Source of the DNA: Carettochelys insculpta
Taxonomy: Eukaryota; Chordata; Testudines; Carettochelyidae
Direction of reading: 5' to 3'
DNA: 64,000 bases
Assembly (NCBI RefSeq): GCF_033958435.1
Contig: NC_134141.1
Coordinates: forward strand, 98,869,001-98,933,000
In this document: positions 1 to 11,718 of the stretch, piece after piece
How the letters are laid out: every line of letters starts with the position of its first letter
Position numbering within the stretch: the first letter of the stretch is position 1
Position numbers and translations under genes: made by a program
The notes under the pieces: generated by a model
What the model was told of the DNA's origin: nothing
The model's database searches: none
The model's input: the letters and a program-made list of their open reading frames with translations, nothing else

Positions 1-715
1 ATGAGCCCACGATGGTGTGGCTGATCCGGTTAGGTCCTGTAATGATGTTGCTGGTGTGTATATGTGGGCAGAGCTGGCAACGAGGTTTGTTGCATGGATG
101 GGTCCCTGAGATAGAGTGACTGTGGTGCGGTGTATAGTTGCTTGTTAGGATTTGTTTTAGGTTGGCAGGTTGTCTGTGGGCAAGGACTGGTCTGCCTCCC
201 AAGGCCTGTGAAAGTGTGGGATCATTGTCCAGGATGGGTTGTAGATCCCTGATGATGCGCTGTACAGGTTTTAACTGAGGACTGTAGGTGATGGCTAGTG
301 GTGTTCTGTTGGTTTCTCTCTTGGGCTTGTCCTGTAGTAGGAGGCTTCGTGGCACACGTCTGGCTCTGTTGATTTGTTTTCTCACTTCCTCAGGTGGGTA
401 TTGCAGTCTCAAGAATGCTTGGTGCAGATCCTGTAGGTGTTTGTCTCTGTCGGAGGGGTTGGAACAAATGCGGTTATATCTAAGTGCTTGGCTGTAAACG
501 ATGGATCGTGTGGTGTGTCTGGGATGGAAGCTGGAGGCATGAAGGTAGGCGTAGCGGTCAGTGGGTTTACGGTACAGGGTGGTACTGATGTGTCCATTGT
601 GTATAAGCACGGTAGTGTCAAGGAAGTGGATCTCCTGTGTAGATTGGTCCAGGCTGAGCTTGATGTTGGGGTGGAAGTCGTTAAAGTCCCGGTGGAATTC
701 CTCCAGAGTCTCCTT
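1..715 (-). pseudogene. PLE reverse-transcriptase C-terminus and linker, fragment
   Basis: Read on the minus strand from about 715 downward, the translation contains DFHPNIKLSLDQS followed by EIHFLDTTVLIH near 680-600. This FHPNIK / FLDT pattern is typical of the end of the reverse-transcriptase core of Penelope-like elements. It continues through a basic stretch with RRVPRSLLLQDKPKRE and PQLKPVQRIIRDLQPILD toward the GIY-YIG region, cut by the window edge. The fragment lacks the catalytic RT motifs. It is a 5'-truncated, non-functional piece fused head-to-head with the plus-strand fragment that follows. Confidence 0.75.
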
Positions 716-1348
716 CCCATCCTAGACAATGATCCCACACTTTCACAGGCCTTGGGAGGCAGACCTATCATTGCTCACAGACAACCTGCCAACCTAAAAC
801 AAATCCTAACAAGCAACTATACACCGCACCACAGTCACTCTATCTCAGGGACCCATCCATGCAACAAACCTCGTTGCCAGCTCTGCCCACATATACACAC
901 CAGCAACATCATTACAGGACCTAACCGGATCAGCCACACCATCGTGGGCTCATTCAGCTGCACATCTACCAAGGTAATTTATGCCATCATGTGCCAGCAA
1001 TGCCCCTCTGCCATATACATCGGACAAACTGGACAGTCTCTACGTAAAAGAATAAATGCACACAAATCAGACATCAGAAATGGCAATATACAAAAACCCG
1101 TAGGAGAGCACTTCAATCTCCCAGGACACACAGTAGCAGATTTAAAAGTAGCTATCCTGCAGCAAAGAAATTTCAAGAACAGACTCCAAAGAGAAATTGC
1201 TGAGCTACAATTCATCTGCAAATTCAATACCCTCAGCTCAGGATTAAACAAAGACTGTGAATGGCTGGCTAAATACAAAAGCAGCTTCCCCTCTCTTGGA
1301 GTTCACACCTCCAGATCTACTGATGACAATACAACTCAGCCTGCCTGA
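716..1348 (+). pseudogene. PLE C-terminal domain: Cys-rich linker plus GIY-YIG endonuclease, 5'-truncated
   Basis: The reading frame is open from the inversion junction to a TGA at 1346-1348. It encodes the end of the linker (ILDNDPTLSQALGG), a Cys-rich motif (CNKPRCQLCPH, about 860-892) and a GIY-YIG nuclease. The nuclease shows VIYAI at about 974-988, YIGQTGQSLRKRI from about 1015, and a C-terminal helix region with GEHFNLPGH and LQREIAELQFICKF. In PLEs this domain nicks the target for target-primed reverse transcription. A longer open frame (from 437) runs on into the antisense of the minus-strand half; that upstream part is a chimeric artefact. No RT core is present, so the fragment cannot be autonomous. 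The domain itself looks undamaged. Confidence 0.85.
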
Positions 1349-1545
1349 CTGAGCTAACCTCGTTATCCCCAGCCTTGCTCTGGCCTATTTATACCTGGCC
1401 TTACAGATTTCCAGGACCAGCATCTGAAGAAGTGAGTTAACTCACGAAAGCTCATACTCTAAACTTTTCTGTTAGTCTATAAGGTGCCACAGGACCCTTC
1501 GTTGCTGCTACAGATCCAGACTAACACAGCTACCCCTCTGATACC

Positions 1546-2639
1546 TGAAGTAGGAGATGCATTCATGGTAATTTCAGTACAAAATTTTGAGAAAATCAGT
1601 TTAGTGTGACCAAAGCAAGAAAGGGTCATATGCGTGTTAAATACACAGAGCAAAAGTGTACCATTAAAGGCAGAGACATGGTCCCCAGCAAAAGCTCCAC
1701 AATGTAGTGTGCACAGTGTCTCCTGGACTTCCAGGGAGTCTAGCTGCTGTACCACCCTTAAATAGGTGCATTATACCCTTCTGCAGCCATCCAGATTTAC
1801 TGACTTGAGTGTGGGACCATGCCACAGATCTTCTGGAATTGTGGTTGCATGGATGATGTGTAAGATTAAAAATGTGAAATGAGCTTTTTGCATTATCCTT
1901 CTCTTGACCATCTTTCAGTTCTATTCATGGAAGGTAGGGAAGGAGCAAATAAGGCTTGACAATAGAAAACTTGATAACCCCTGTAAGAAGAGGTTAATTT
2001 CCTAAAAATTATGTGAATTAAATTTGTCATTAAAATATTGTGTCTTAATGACCAGAAGAATTATGCAACACAATTGTATACAATGGGCTGAATTATCTGC
2101 TCCACTTGTATGAGTGGAGCAGAAGCAAAAACTCAGGATCCTGGGAAACAGGTAACTCTGCAGTAAATCTACATTCCCCAGCCAATGGAAAATTCTCCGA
2201 AGAAACCCAAGGGAATCCATGGATCTGCAAGTTGTCAGTAAATGAGACAGGCTAAAAGCATGGTTGGGAGGCCACAGTTTCCAGAATAGAAGACAGTGTA
2301 TATCTTCTACAGTGACAAAACTTCCTGTGACATCAGATGGCCTATGCAAGTAGAGAAGTCTCATGTTCTATGTTATATTTGTTTTTATCACAAAACTCTC
2401 TTAATTTAAGTTACATAATTGCAGATGTCTTTATCTGTCAAAGATATCCTTCTACAAAAACAATAGGCCAAATATTGTTCTCAGAATATAGTAAGGTGTA
2501 TTATATACTGTTGTTCAGCTCAAATCTGTAGAAATTGAATGTTATCCATCTTTTACAGGGAATTCCACAAGTAACATTTTAGTATTTGCTGCTTACCTTT
2601 TCGATAAACATTGTGAATTGAAAGGACTACTGCACCCCA
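1546..2639. other. Unannotated AT-rich intergenic DNA
   Basis: I see no gene, recognisable repeat or RNA here. Small open frames on both strands lack coding character or any family motif. Confidence 0.5.
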
Positions 2640-3345
2640 ATTACCGTCAAATCTTAGTATCTCATAATGGTTAATGTATTTATTCACATAATGCCCTGAG
2701 GAGATAAGGAATTTCTATGAACCCCATTTCATAAAGGAGAAGTGGGGACACTAAGTGTAAATCTACACTGTGTTCTTTACAGCAGCATTTACCCAACATA
2801 TTTTGTGCTTTCTCACCCAGCATGGTTTAAAGAAAAGAGTAGGTAGTGAGGCACGGTTTTGAGGTGCAAAGACAAGTGGGTAACCTTAGGGTGTGTACGC
2901 TGTCTGGCTCTCTGCTCACCCAAGCAGTGTGTCCCACTGTACGCTGCTGTTTTTAGCAGTGCAGTGTCCTGGTGCCTCCCCACTGCTGGGCAAAAAGTCT
3001 CTGGTGTGAGAAAAGGGTCTGGAAGGTGGAAGACAGCAGTGTAAGACTCTCTTACTCTGCCTTATCAAGCTACAGGAGGCTGCTGAGTAAACAACTATGG
3101 TAGTAGGGAAAACAATGACAGCTTCCTACTGCCAGTGTCCTTCACTGAGATGGGTAGCTATAGTGTGGACTCAGCCTACACATAACCTACACACAGTCAC
3201 TGATCAGATGCAATGTGAACAGAGCCTAAATGACTTGCCCAAGGATACTCAGAGAATCTGTGGCAGAGCCAGAAATTGAAGAGGCAACTCCCAAATCTGA
3301 CCAGAGTCCTAACCTGAATACCATCTTTCTCTCCTCAGTTCAGCC
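2640..3345 (-). repeat. Old MIR/CORE-like SINE in antisense, apparently split by an insertion
   Basis: Bases 2640-2760 and 3225-3345 resemble the two parts of an antisense MIR-like tRNA SINE. The first holds CCCATTTCATAAAGGAGAAG (the reverse of the 'CTCATCTGTAAAATGGG' core) and the second ATGACTTGCCCAAGGATACTC (the reverse of 'TGTGACCTTGGGCAAGT'). About 460 bases lie between them. Its edges (GTAAATCTACACTGTG near 2757 and ATAGTGTGGACTCAGCC near 3160) resemble the GTCTACACT ends of MITEs elsewhere in the window. The insertion reading is inference. Confidence 0.45.
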
Positions 3346-3989
3346 TTTCCAAAAGGACATGCTTGCGCACTCTCATGTAGACAGTTCTGTTCCAGCATTA
3401 ATGATTACTGAGCTTTTACAGATACTTCTGCTAATACCTCAGTATTCCCTGAGACCTGACAATCTCTGTGATTGCTGCTTTTAAGGTCATAACTGTGAAA
3501 ATGTGAAATTTGCAGTGAACATTCCTCTCTATTTTCTGACGCGCTATTGTGTATATGCACATCAGAAAGGAAGCCCAAAAGTGTGTAAGTTATACTTTAG
3601 TGGGAAAAGCAGTAAAACAGTCATTCTGATAGCAGACTAGGGCATTGCGTATAATTTGAACAATTTCAGTCTAATAATATTTCAGTGTCTATAGCTAAGT
3701 ACTGTGTGTTCATGTCAGACCGGGAAAGCTAAAGGGTATAGCCTGAAGCTGGTAACAGTTTTCACTTGTGATAAAAATGTATTGGTATTCATCAGTTTCA
3801 CTTTTCTAGGTTTGATTTTGTGTGGGTGTTTTGCTTTGTAAATTCTCCTTTTATGCAATAAATAGCTTAATTCATTGGACCAACTTACATTGAGTAAAAT
3901 GTCTCATGACTCTTCACAACATTGTACCTTTCATTTTCTCAGCTTATATTTCGTTGACACATGATTTGAAAAGAGACTTTGTATGTTCT
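3346..3989. other. Unannotated AT-rich intergenic DNA
   Basis: Nothing recognisable on either strand. Confidence 0.5.
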
Positions 3990-4510
3990 TTATAATGACT
4001 ATCATGGCCTGCCCCTGTATGGCAGCTACAGCAGAATTACTGTGCCCTCCCCAAGAGCCAGACACTCCCAGCCCCGCCCCCAAATAAATGCCTTCCCCCT
4101 TCTTCAGAGCTAGGCACCCCGAGCTCACACTCCCCGGCCTGTCTTCTATATCAATGCTGGCAAATCACCAGAGCAGCTGGAGCCACTGGAGCGGCTGGGG
4201 CCGGAGCTGCCGGGGCCACTGGGCCTGCTGGAGTGGCCAGAGCTGCCACTGCCAGAGTGGCCAGAGCAGCCTGAGCCACCAGGGCCCGCCAGAGCCACTG
4301 GGCCGCTGGGCCCACCGGGGCCAGTGCGGCTGCTGCCATCATGCGCTTCTCCCACCAAACAGTGTGGTGCACGAGCAGAGCAGCAAATGGCACTCCCGCA
4401 GTGGGAGTGACTACAGTAGGCCAGACGGACAGACAGACAGACAGTTCTCCTTTTATAATAGTATGTAGATTTGAGCTCCGGTTCACCCCAGAGGTGATAC
4501 CTGCTTCTCT
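3990..4510. repeat. GC-rich interspersed repeat, distant relative of the hAT-like elements at 52.4 and 58.0 kb
   Basis: A sharply GC-rich core (about 4140-4340) is built from imperfect repeats of GGAGCCACTGG / GCCRGAGC type words. The flanks match the 52.4-kb element in order: GTGCCCTCCCC / ATGCCCTCCCC, then TTCTTCAGAGCTAGGCACCC / CCTTCAGAGACAGGCATCCC, then AATCACCAGAGC / GACTCACCAGAGC, then ATGCGCTTCTCCCACCAAAC / ACGCGCTTGTCGCACCAAGG. The terminal inverted repeats are not clear. Open frames across it (Ser/Gly/Pro or Ala-rich) are by-products of the repetitive composition. Confidence 0.5.
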
Positions 4511-4859
4511 GTCATGTAGAGATGACACTGGTAAGAATGCCTCAAGCTGGTTTATATGCTGCTTTTTCTACCATTAGAACTACTGGTAGAATTGGGCCCT
4601 ATGTAGACGTACCCCAAGGGACGCTGAGTATCGAATGGAAGTCGTGCACTAATCTCTACGGACTGGAGTACAACCAAAACACAGTTTTCGCATTCAAGTC
4701 CAACAGGCTAGCAGTAAAGATTTATTGCACAGATCTTGTAGCAGGCTTTTGCTCTAAAATTGCATTTGCAAGTAAAATTGAGCATTAAAGTAATATCAGT
4801 ATTGACACTCAAACTAATAGGGACCAAACTGAGTTAAAACTTCTAAAACTATATCCATG
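4511..4859. other. Unclassified intergenic segment
   Basis: Moderate GC with no recognised family. It may be part of the LTR-like repeat that follows; nothing else is supported. Confidence 0.3.
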
Positions 4860-5495
4860 GCTTTAGTCACCTACCACCAATCCAGTTCTCTTACTCCGGT
4901 GAGTGTCTTCATTGACTGGCACTGATGTCTTAGGTACGGTTTTCCACAGTGTCCCAGGAGTAAAAGGGGTTCGCTGGATGAGTGGTGGATAGAGACGAGA
5001 CAAGCAGTGGGCGTAAAAAAGCTTTATTAACAATGGCTTAGTCAATGTTATGAGGGGAATTAAGGGGGAATACCTACCGCACTCTAGCCATCTACCCCAA
5101 TGCGATGTCAGGTGACAGACGGGGAAAGCCTGTACTTACGGGGTGGTTACGAAACCACAGATGGCGAGCAGAGCCCACACCAACATCTAGCCGAAAGGGT
5201 CTGGATTTTTGGTGGGAGGGACAAGCAACTCGGGCTGGCCAACGGGCTTCTCAAGGCACACACGTCTCCAATTTGGGAGGAGGGAGTTAACTTTTTATCG
5301 GTGTTTGGACACGGAAGCAACCCCTGGGCCAATGTCAGTGCACTGTGCCCCTTTTTAGGAGCTAGGAGTTTTTCATTTTTTGGAGCTTTTAATGCTTGGT
5401 GAGGCGGTGGTCTCACTTCCGCACATGTGGAGGCCATGCAGATTTTCATCTTGATAATAGGGTTAGCATGTGATCCCATGTGAACCAAATGTAAC
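4860..5495 (-). repeat. Probable solo LTR (endogenous retrovirus-type), minus strand, approximate boundaries
   Basis: Read on the minus strand, this stretch begins TGTTACATTTGG (about 5497), has a TATA-like GATAAAAAG (about 5300) and then AATAAAGC (about 5030). About 150 bases of U5-like sequence follow. That order and spacing (promoter, polyadenylation signal, short tail) is LTR-like. No gag, pol or env frame and no second LTR is present, so at most it is a solo or fragmentary LTR. I could not identify a target duplication or primer-binding site, so the class is open. Confidence 0.4.
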
Positions 5496-5605
5496 AGATG
5501 TGTAAATACTACTGTGCAGATTCATAAACATTGGCCAAAAATACCTTACCTTATGTTGACATGATTATGGTGATTTGATCCTGTCCTTACCACACTTCAA
5601 TGAAG

Positions 5606-5775
5606 AAGGGAAGCACTGGCTAGGACTCAAGCGACCTTGGTTCAATTCCTGCTTCTGCTGTTGGTTTGCTTTGTGACCTTGAAAAAGTTGTTTCCCCTTG
5701 TGTCTGTTTACTCATCTGTAAAATAGGGCTGATGATACCGACCTCTTTTGTAAAATACTTTGAGATCCATGGATA
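5606..5775 (+). repeat. MIR/CORE-like tRNA-derived SINE
   Basis: A tRNA-like head with a Pol III B-box (GGTTCAATTCC, about 5659) is followed by the MIR-type core: TTTGTGACCTTGAAAAAGTT, then TTTACTCATCTGTAAAATAG, then TTTGAGATCCATGGATAAG. The last is the usual sauropsid tail of this SINE type. Divergence is substantial, so it is an old copy. Confidence 0.75.
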
Positions 5776-6107
5776 AGCAGATCTAGTTGTTTATTATTCA
5801 TAACCCAGCAAAATATACTACTGGTGAGGGTATTTTGAAAAGCAAATGTGTGACGTGCATGCAATCCCATCTTTATAGCTTTGATTTGATTTCTTCTCCA
5901 TCAAGTCACTAAGTTCTCCTAATTTGTTTTTCTAGCTGTCTGAGCTTTTAATTTTCCTAATTTTCTAAATTTAGTTTTCAAACTGCTGATATTTGTCACT
6001 CTTCAAAATATATTCCAAAAATGCTGGTATTACTAAAGTACACATTGTTACAAATTTTATGATCAGTGAAACACTTCAGTGTCACTTCAAGGTCATAGAT
6101 CACTCTC

Positions 6108-6134
6108 ATAATAATAATAATAATAATAATAATA
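6108..6134 (+). repeat. (ATA)n microsatellite
   Basis: Nine uninterrupted units of ATA/TAA. Confidence 0.95.
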
Positions 6135-7095
6135 AAAGTTGAAGAACCAAGTTGAAACACTAACATTCAACTCCAGTTTCTCCCATCTCTGAGACTATAA
6201 CTATTGCTTGATATATCTTTGTTTTTTATCAGTCACTGTTATGACTGCTCAAAAGGTCACAAAGGACTTGTGGCACCATAGAGGTTATTTTTGTTATTCT
6301 AAGGAGGAAGTTTTGACATATAATATACTACCAAGATCATAGAGACACTCACCGAGCTTTTTTTTGTGATACTAGTCTCCATGTAAGCCCAGATTTTTAA
6401 CAGAAATGTCAAAATTCTTTATTTTGTCTAAACCTGTAGGCATTTAAGACTTGATTTTTCTGCCCTTTTTGATATAAGCAAAGAATGTAAACTCAGACCC
6501 TGGCCCTTGGCCCCAAATTAACAATGAATGTATAAATGAGCTCCAAATTCTGCATGATATTACTTTTATTGCAATTTTCCACTATTAAACTCAAATTTCT
6601 GTTAAGGTTAGGAAGACATATTTCTATTTTTTGGCACAATTTGGAAGAAAAAAGTTCTCTCTGAATTTGGTTTCATGTGCTGTATCTTGAATGCTAGAGA
6701 GAAAATAAATACAGAAATAAACCTTAAGGGCTGCTACTAACTTTGTCTTATACAATTATAGAATTTCACATGAATTGAGCATACTTCAAAAACTTTAAAG
6801 GGCCTGGTCTTTAGGATTTCACTAGAAATTATTTGTGTATATGCCACTGGAAATTCATACCTTTAATAGAAGTCAGCTGACATGATAACATTTCATTTCT
6901 AGTAGGTATCATCCTTCAAAGACCAATCTTCTATTCTAATTTTCAAGACCTGTTTTTATCCCCTTCATGATTTTTCTTTAATTTTATTGTTTTAATCAAA
7001 AATAAGTTCCTGAAAACCATAGTTGTTGGCTAAGTCGGTGTTTTCCTCTGATGGCTGCAAGATTGTCTAAGTCTTGTTTTTAAATAAATGTTGTA
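6135..7095. other. Unannotated AT-rich intergenic DNA
   Basis: No gene or clear repeat seen. Confidence 0.5.
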
Positions 7096-7195
7096 GACCC
7101 TGATCTTGCGAATGTACTTAACATCAGTGGAATTATTCACATGCTTATAGTTAAGCATGTGAGTAAAGTCTTTGCAAGATCACAGCCTGAGATAC
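7096..7195. repeat. Old short palindromic interspersed repeat
   Basis: It begins GACCCTGATCTTGCGAATG and ends TTTGCAAGATCACAGCCTG. In between is a near-perfect palindrome at 7138-7162 (CACATGCTTA TAG TTAAGCATGTG). Related words (CCTGCAAA...CTTAACGTTAAG) recur at about 19485-19590 and 29817-29920. It looks like an ancient non-autonomous element common in sauropsid genomes; the family name is not assigned. Confidence 0.45.
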
Positions 7196-7349
7196 CAGCT
7201 ATTAGGGTTTTGAAGAATACAGCAAATACAGTGTAAGTTTACAGTGTACAGTTCTATTGTTGCTGGTAAATAAAGTACTCTGCATACATTTTTGTTTTTC
7301 TGAATATCTAATCTTGTTGTTCTTTAGTGTTAAGCACTGCTAGGTGTAC

Positions 7350-7440
7350 CTCTCTATTATCCAGAATATTTGAATAGCCAGCAACCTCCCAGTCCAGAGG
7401 ATGCAAGATATGGAAGAGTTTACTGTATCAACAAAATGTG
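7350..7440. repeat. Fragment of a Tigger-like MITE end
   Basis: TACCTCTCTATTATCCAGAA closely parallels the left end of the element at 27826 (AACCTCTCTAATCCAGAA). Only one end is seen; short and degenerate. Confidence 0.35.
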
Positions 7441-7459
7441 CACTGAGTGTAAAGTGAAA

Positions 7460-7877
7460 GGCTATGTCTGCACTACAGGGATCTGTCGACAGAAGTGACT
7501 GTTGGAAGATATATTCCCACAAAACTTCCGTCAATAGAGTGCATCCACATACAAAAGCAGATTGAAAAAGCGATTTGCTCTGTTGATAGAGAGTGGCTGG
7601 ACTGCCTGGCCCGCTCTTGATAGAATGGCTGACTGGAAGTAAAACAGACAGAGCTGCCGGATGACCTGGAAGCCCTATCTGTCGCCAGAGGGCCCCCCGG
7701 AGTGTCCATGAACCTTTTTTGTCAAAAGATTTTGTCAAGAAAGGTGTTCTGCCTCATGTGGGAGAGGCAGAAGGATGTCAATAAAAGCATTGAGTTTTGT
7801 TGACAGTATGTCAACTGAATACATTTTTACTGTAAGCAATCTGTATGTCGAAAAAACCCTCTAGTGTCATCGTAGCC
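7460..7877. mobile_element. MITE with GGCTATGTCTRCACTA terminal inverted repeats
   Basis: The left end reads GGCTATGTCTGCACTACAGG. The reverse complement of the right end reads GGCTACGATGACACTAGAGG. The 418-bp body has no coding potential. The flanking trinucleotides are AAA and AGA, an imperfect 3-bp target duplication. The ends group it with the Harbinger-type elements of this window, though its interior is unlike copies A-D. Confidence 0.7.
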
Positions 7878-10800
7878 AGACAGCAATGTCTCCGAGTCTG
7901 CAGAAATCTGGAGACAATAACTTAGAGAAATGTTACCTGTCTTATTCATTGCAAAGATGTGTTAACTCATGAGCTTTAATGGTGGTTGATACATTTTCTG
8001 TTAGGCTCAGACAAAGCCTCTGTGCCTGAAGTTCAGGTAAACCTTTACCTCTACTTTACTTGAATGGGAATTCTGATGTAAAATGAATGACACAAAATAG
8101 CTGCAGATTTGAACCTGCAGTCAGGTACTTAGTGGGGTAGCTACTCCCAGTTATGCCTGCAACTTAATCGCAGGGGCAAACCAATTCAGAAAGCACAAAT
8201 TATATCTGCAAATGTGGGGCTGGCTTTCTAAAAATCAACCATTAAATGAACATACCACCTTTATTATTAGTTTGAGAAGATGTAATAAACCTCTTGGATT
8301 TGAACAAGAAGGAAAAGAACGCACCATCATGCACACAGATTTAGGCAAAACAGCAACCAAGCAAGTGCCATTATACACAACCATGATGCAACCAGAAAAT
8401 ACACCAACATACTATGTTAGTAATACAGCAGAACCTAAGCAATGTCTTGACAAACAGAAAACACTACAAGCTACTGCTATCAGGCCTAAATAATAGTATT
8501 TTGAGCCACTTATACAGATGAACTAATTAAAGACAATGAGTTTCTTCCCTTTACTGTGGCTTAGTGGTGAAGTAGAATGTCAGCCAGTTCACTCAATGGA
8601 GGGCTTGTTTGGTCTCTTTGTGTGGTATTTATAGCATGGTCTGGTTAATGTCAGTCTTCACTTTACTGGTATTCTCTTAAATCCTGAAGTTTTACCCAGA
8701 CTTTTACTAATAAACCAAATCTTCTCATAGACAAGCAATGTATATTTCCAACATAACCAGTGAAAACTTTTCTTACATATGCCTTTTTGTCCTGTGGATA
8801 GCTATCTTTCATTCAAATGTCTTTTTCATACTGCAGTATTTTATATCCTATTGCCATACATATATATATATTTCTTAAAGCCTTTTTTGTCCACAGATCT
8901 GATTTTCTTCTTGTGGTGGACTTTAGGCATGGGAAAACATAGTTACCTCCTGTATCAGCTATCAGTGAGCTGTTGGGATCAGTTGGGCCATTTACATATA
9001 AATAAAATATGTTCAAATAACATGAATAGTTTTTGTAGTACAGACAGATTGAATAGGACGTGTTTCTGCCATTCTTATGTCTAAGAATGAAACTTGTATT
9101 CCCCTGCCCCACACCTTCAGATAACAGGATTTGTGTAAAACTTTATTTCCAGTTTAGTGCTTATGGTGTCTGCTCACAAGTTGGATTTTGCTTTGATTTT
9201 GTTTCAGGTGTTGTGGGTCAGAGAAAGCTCATAGGAAGCCACCAAATTTTACCTAATTCTGCAGTGGAAGCATGCGGAATTATCAAGTTTTGCGTGGTTT
9301 CCACCCAAAAGCGTAAATGACCCCAGGCTTGTGTGACATTGGCAACGAGCAAGTTTGTTCAAAACTTAGCCTAAGTTTGCTGAAAGATTTCGAAGCTTCC
9401 AATAGTTCTAATATTCATTATCCTTATGTATCCTTTAATTAATCTAAATTTCTTCCTATTTCCAATGGAATGATGCAATCTTTAATTGCTAAAAAAATCA
9501 TAAATAATACAGATACATTTACACATAAATGCATGGATCAGTAGTGACCACTGGAAAGTGGAATTTCCATGCTACTGGAAATGCTGTGGAAACACTGAAC
9601 AATCTTCTTGAAGAACCATCTCATTTCACTAATGTCAAAACATAATACAATATCAAAACAAAACAGGAAAGGGGAGAATTGGAACAAAATATGCCATCAG
9701 TATATTCCCGTGAAACATTTGAATTTCAACCAATTGATATTTTGAGGGAAAAGTGTTCCATTGACAATTTTTTGACTAGCTCTACAGATCAGCAGTGAAA
9801 ACAAAATGGTTCATATACCATAGCTGTGCCCTATACAGAACTGTTAGTGATGTAAAGAAGAAACCTACATGCCAGTGGGACCCAATCCTTTACTTCTTGT
9901 GAACTCAATTCCCTTTTCTTTCTTTGCTAGTCTCAATGAATCAATGCAGGGTAAGGTCCATTTTTGCTTTAATGATTTTTATAATGTACCATCAATTGTG
10001 TGTTAAGCTCTTATTGGAAGCAGTGGAGGTTTTTATAAAAATGGCTCTTTTTCTGTCCTTTCCTTTTCCTCTTCTGTTATCAGCTGCATGCAAGAATTTC
10101 TTCATATCTGACATACAGATGTAATTCAATTATAACACCCGAACAGTTTACAAAATCAGTTATCTGCCATTTTAAGTGGTTCATATTTTATCATGTAATA
10201 TACTATAGATTTTTCATCATGAATGTGAAGTATATGCTGATATCCTGGTGCATAAAGATTCAATAGTACTGTAGATTAAAGGCTATCAAGTCAGAGCCAT
10301 TGTAATCTGAATGTGAAAAACCAGAGGCTTTCATTAACTTTACGTTTTGGCTCCTTTTTTTTTCTTTCACAAATGCAACAAAAAATGCTGATGGTAAAGA
10401 ATAAAACACCTATCATCACAGGGGTCTGAAAACCCTGCAGTTTATAGACTGTTTACCGCAATTCATACCTTAGGCCCGCTCAGGTCCAGTGAAAATTTTA
10501 CTAAGTCCAAAAGCTACAAATTAACTTCTCTTCACTAGGATACAATCCCAGCGTTAATTAAATTGATTTAGCTAACTCAGTAAGAGCACACCTTTTTCTC
10601 CTAGTAAAGAGGCTCTGGTGAAGACTTAGACTATGACCAAATACCACTGGTGCCATCTAATCAAAGAGGTGGATCACACAGAGGCCTCTCCATAAACCTC
10701 TCTTTATTTGCTCTTATCTCTAGATCAAAACGTTGGTGTCCCTGGTTTCCTCTGGCTATATTTTTCAGCTTACGTATAAGAGGCACTATATAAATGAAAA

Positions 10801-11718
10801 AACTTATTCATTATTAGAAATGCACCCAAGTTACTTAGTTTGTATTAGCATCCAGATTTTTTCCTATTTTACAACTGTTCCTATTCCGGATCCAAGCATG
10901 CACCCACTGTAGAGATAAACCAGGCACTCCCAAACCCCAGAATTAAAGATTAGGCATCAAGCTCCACAAAATCAGGAGACTGGATTTATTGCAATGAGAT
11001 TATTTTTATTACTTGCTTTTGGATTTCTGTGAATTTGAGGTGTATTAGCTTCTCATTTTGGAGCTCTTCTCTTCATTAACGAGGCCTATTAACTTATTAT
11101 ATTTAATTAAAGTTGCAAATATGAAAAACACCAATTATATTGAGCGTGGAGCAGGTGGCAACATGGAGTTCACCTCATATCTACATTTGGGTTTCAATTC
11201 TTCCCTCTATTACATAGCTGCAATTCCAATTGAAAACTGAACCATTGGACCTTTTTCACATTCAGACATATTGCAATGGCTCCATTTCCAGTTTTCAAAG
11301 ACCAAATATATCATAGGAGCAATTCAGCACTGCTGTGGAAATGGACCAGAAGACACAGATTTCTTCAGTTCCATCTAACTTTTGATATTGCATGTTTTCA
11401 GAAAAAGTGAGCAAAAAAAGCATCTAAAATCATTCTTCCTACAGAAGATTGTGAAGCATATCAGTTAATGTAAAAACTGAAGAAATCAAAAAGGTAGCAT
11501 CAGCTCCAATTTGCTTTGTGCTTTGTTATAGTTGCTATTCAGAAACACCAGTATATACACCAGCTGCGTGTTGTGTGAATCAATTTAAAGCATAAAAATT
11601 AGGATCATGAGGAAAAAATATACACACCTGCCTACAGTTAACTTTTTTTCTCTCTGGGCTACACAGGGTCAGATTTTAAAGAAAAGAGAAAATGCACGCA
11701 CACCCTTTGTACCTTCAC
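7878..11718. other. Long unannotated AT-rich intergenic stretch
   Basis: No exon-like frame, RNA gene or well-defined repeat seen. There are short homopolymer runs (for example near 10356) and a short AT dinucleotide run near 8862. The longest open frames (93 and 101 codons) have no recognisable motif, and their composition matches the surrounding non-coding DNA. Confidence 0.5.

Larger units (their letters stand above)
1..1540. mobile_element. Penelope-like element (subfamily 1), two truncated halves joined head-to-head
   Basis: Bases 1-715 are a minus-strand PLE fragment and bases 716-1540 a plus-strand fragment of the same family. Bases 1-238 are the near-identical reverse complement of 716-953, so the locus is a large inverted repeat with an asymmetric centre. 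The minus half enters the PLE about 160 codons further upstream than the plus half. The plus half runs through the stop codon and 3' UTR to the characteristic terminus ending CTACCCCTCTGATAC. The left end lies outside the window, so its target duplication cannot be checked. Assignment rests on the coding homology and on the match to the copy at 20.1-21.4 kb. Confidence 0.85.

Noticed and set aside
4088..4528. Ser/Gly-rich or collagen-like small proteins
   Set aside because: They come from the repetitive GC-rich core of an interspersed repeat; alternative frames on both strands are equally open.
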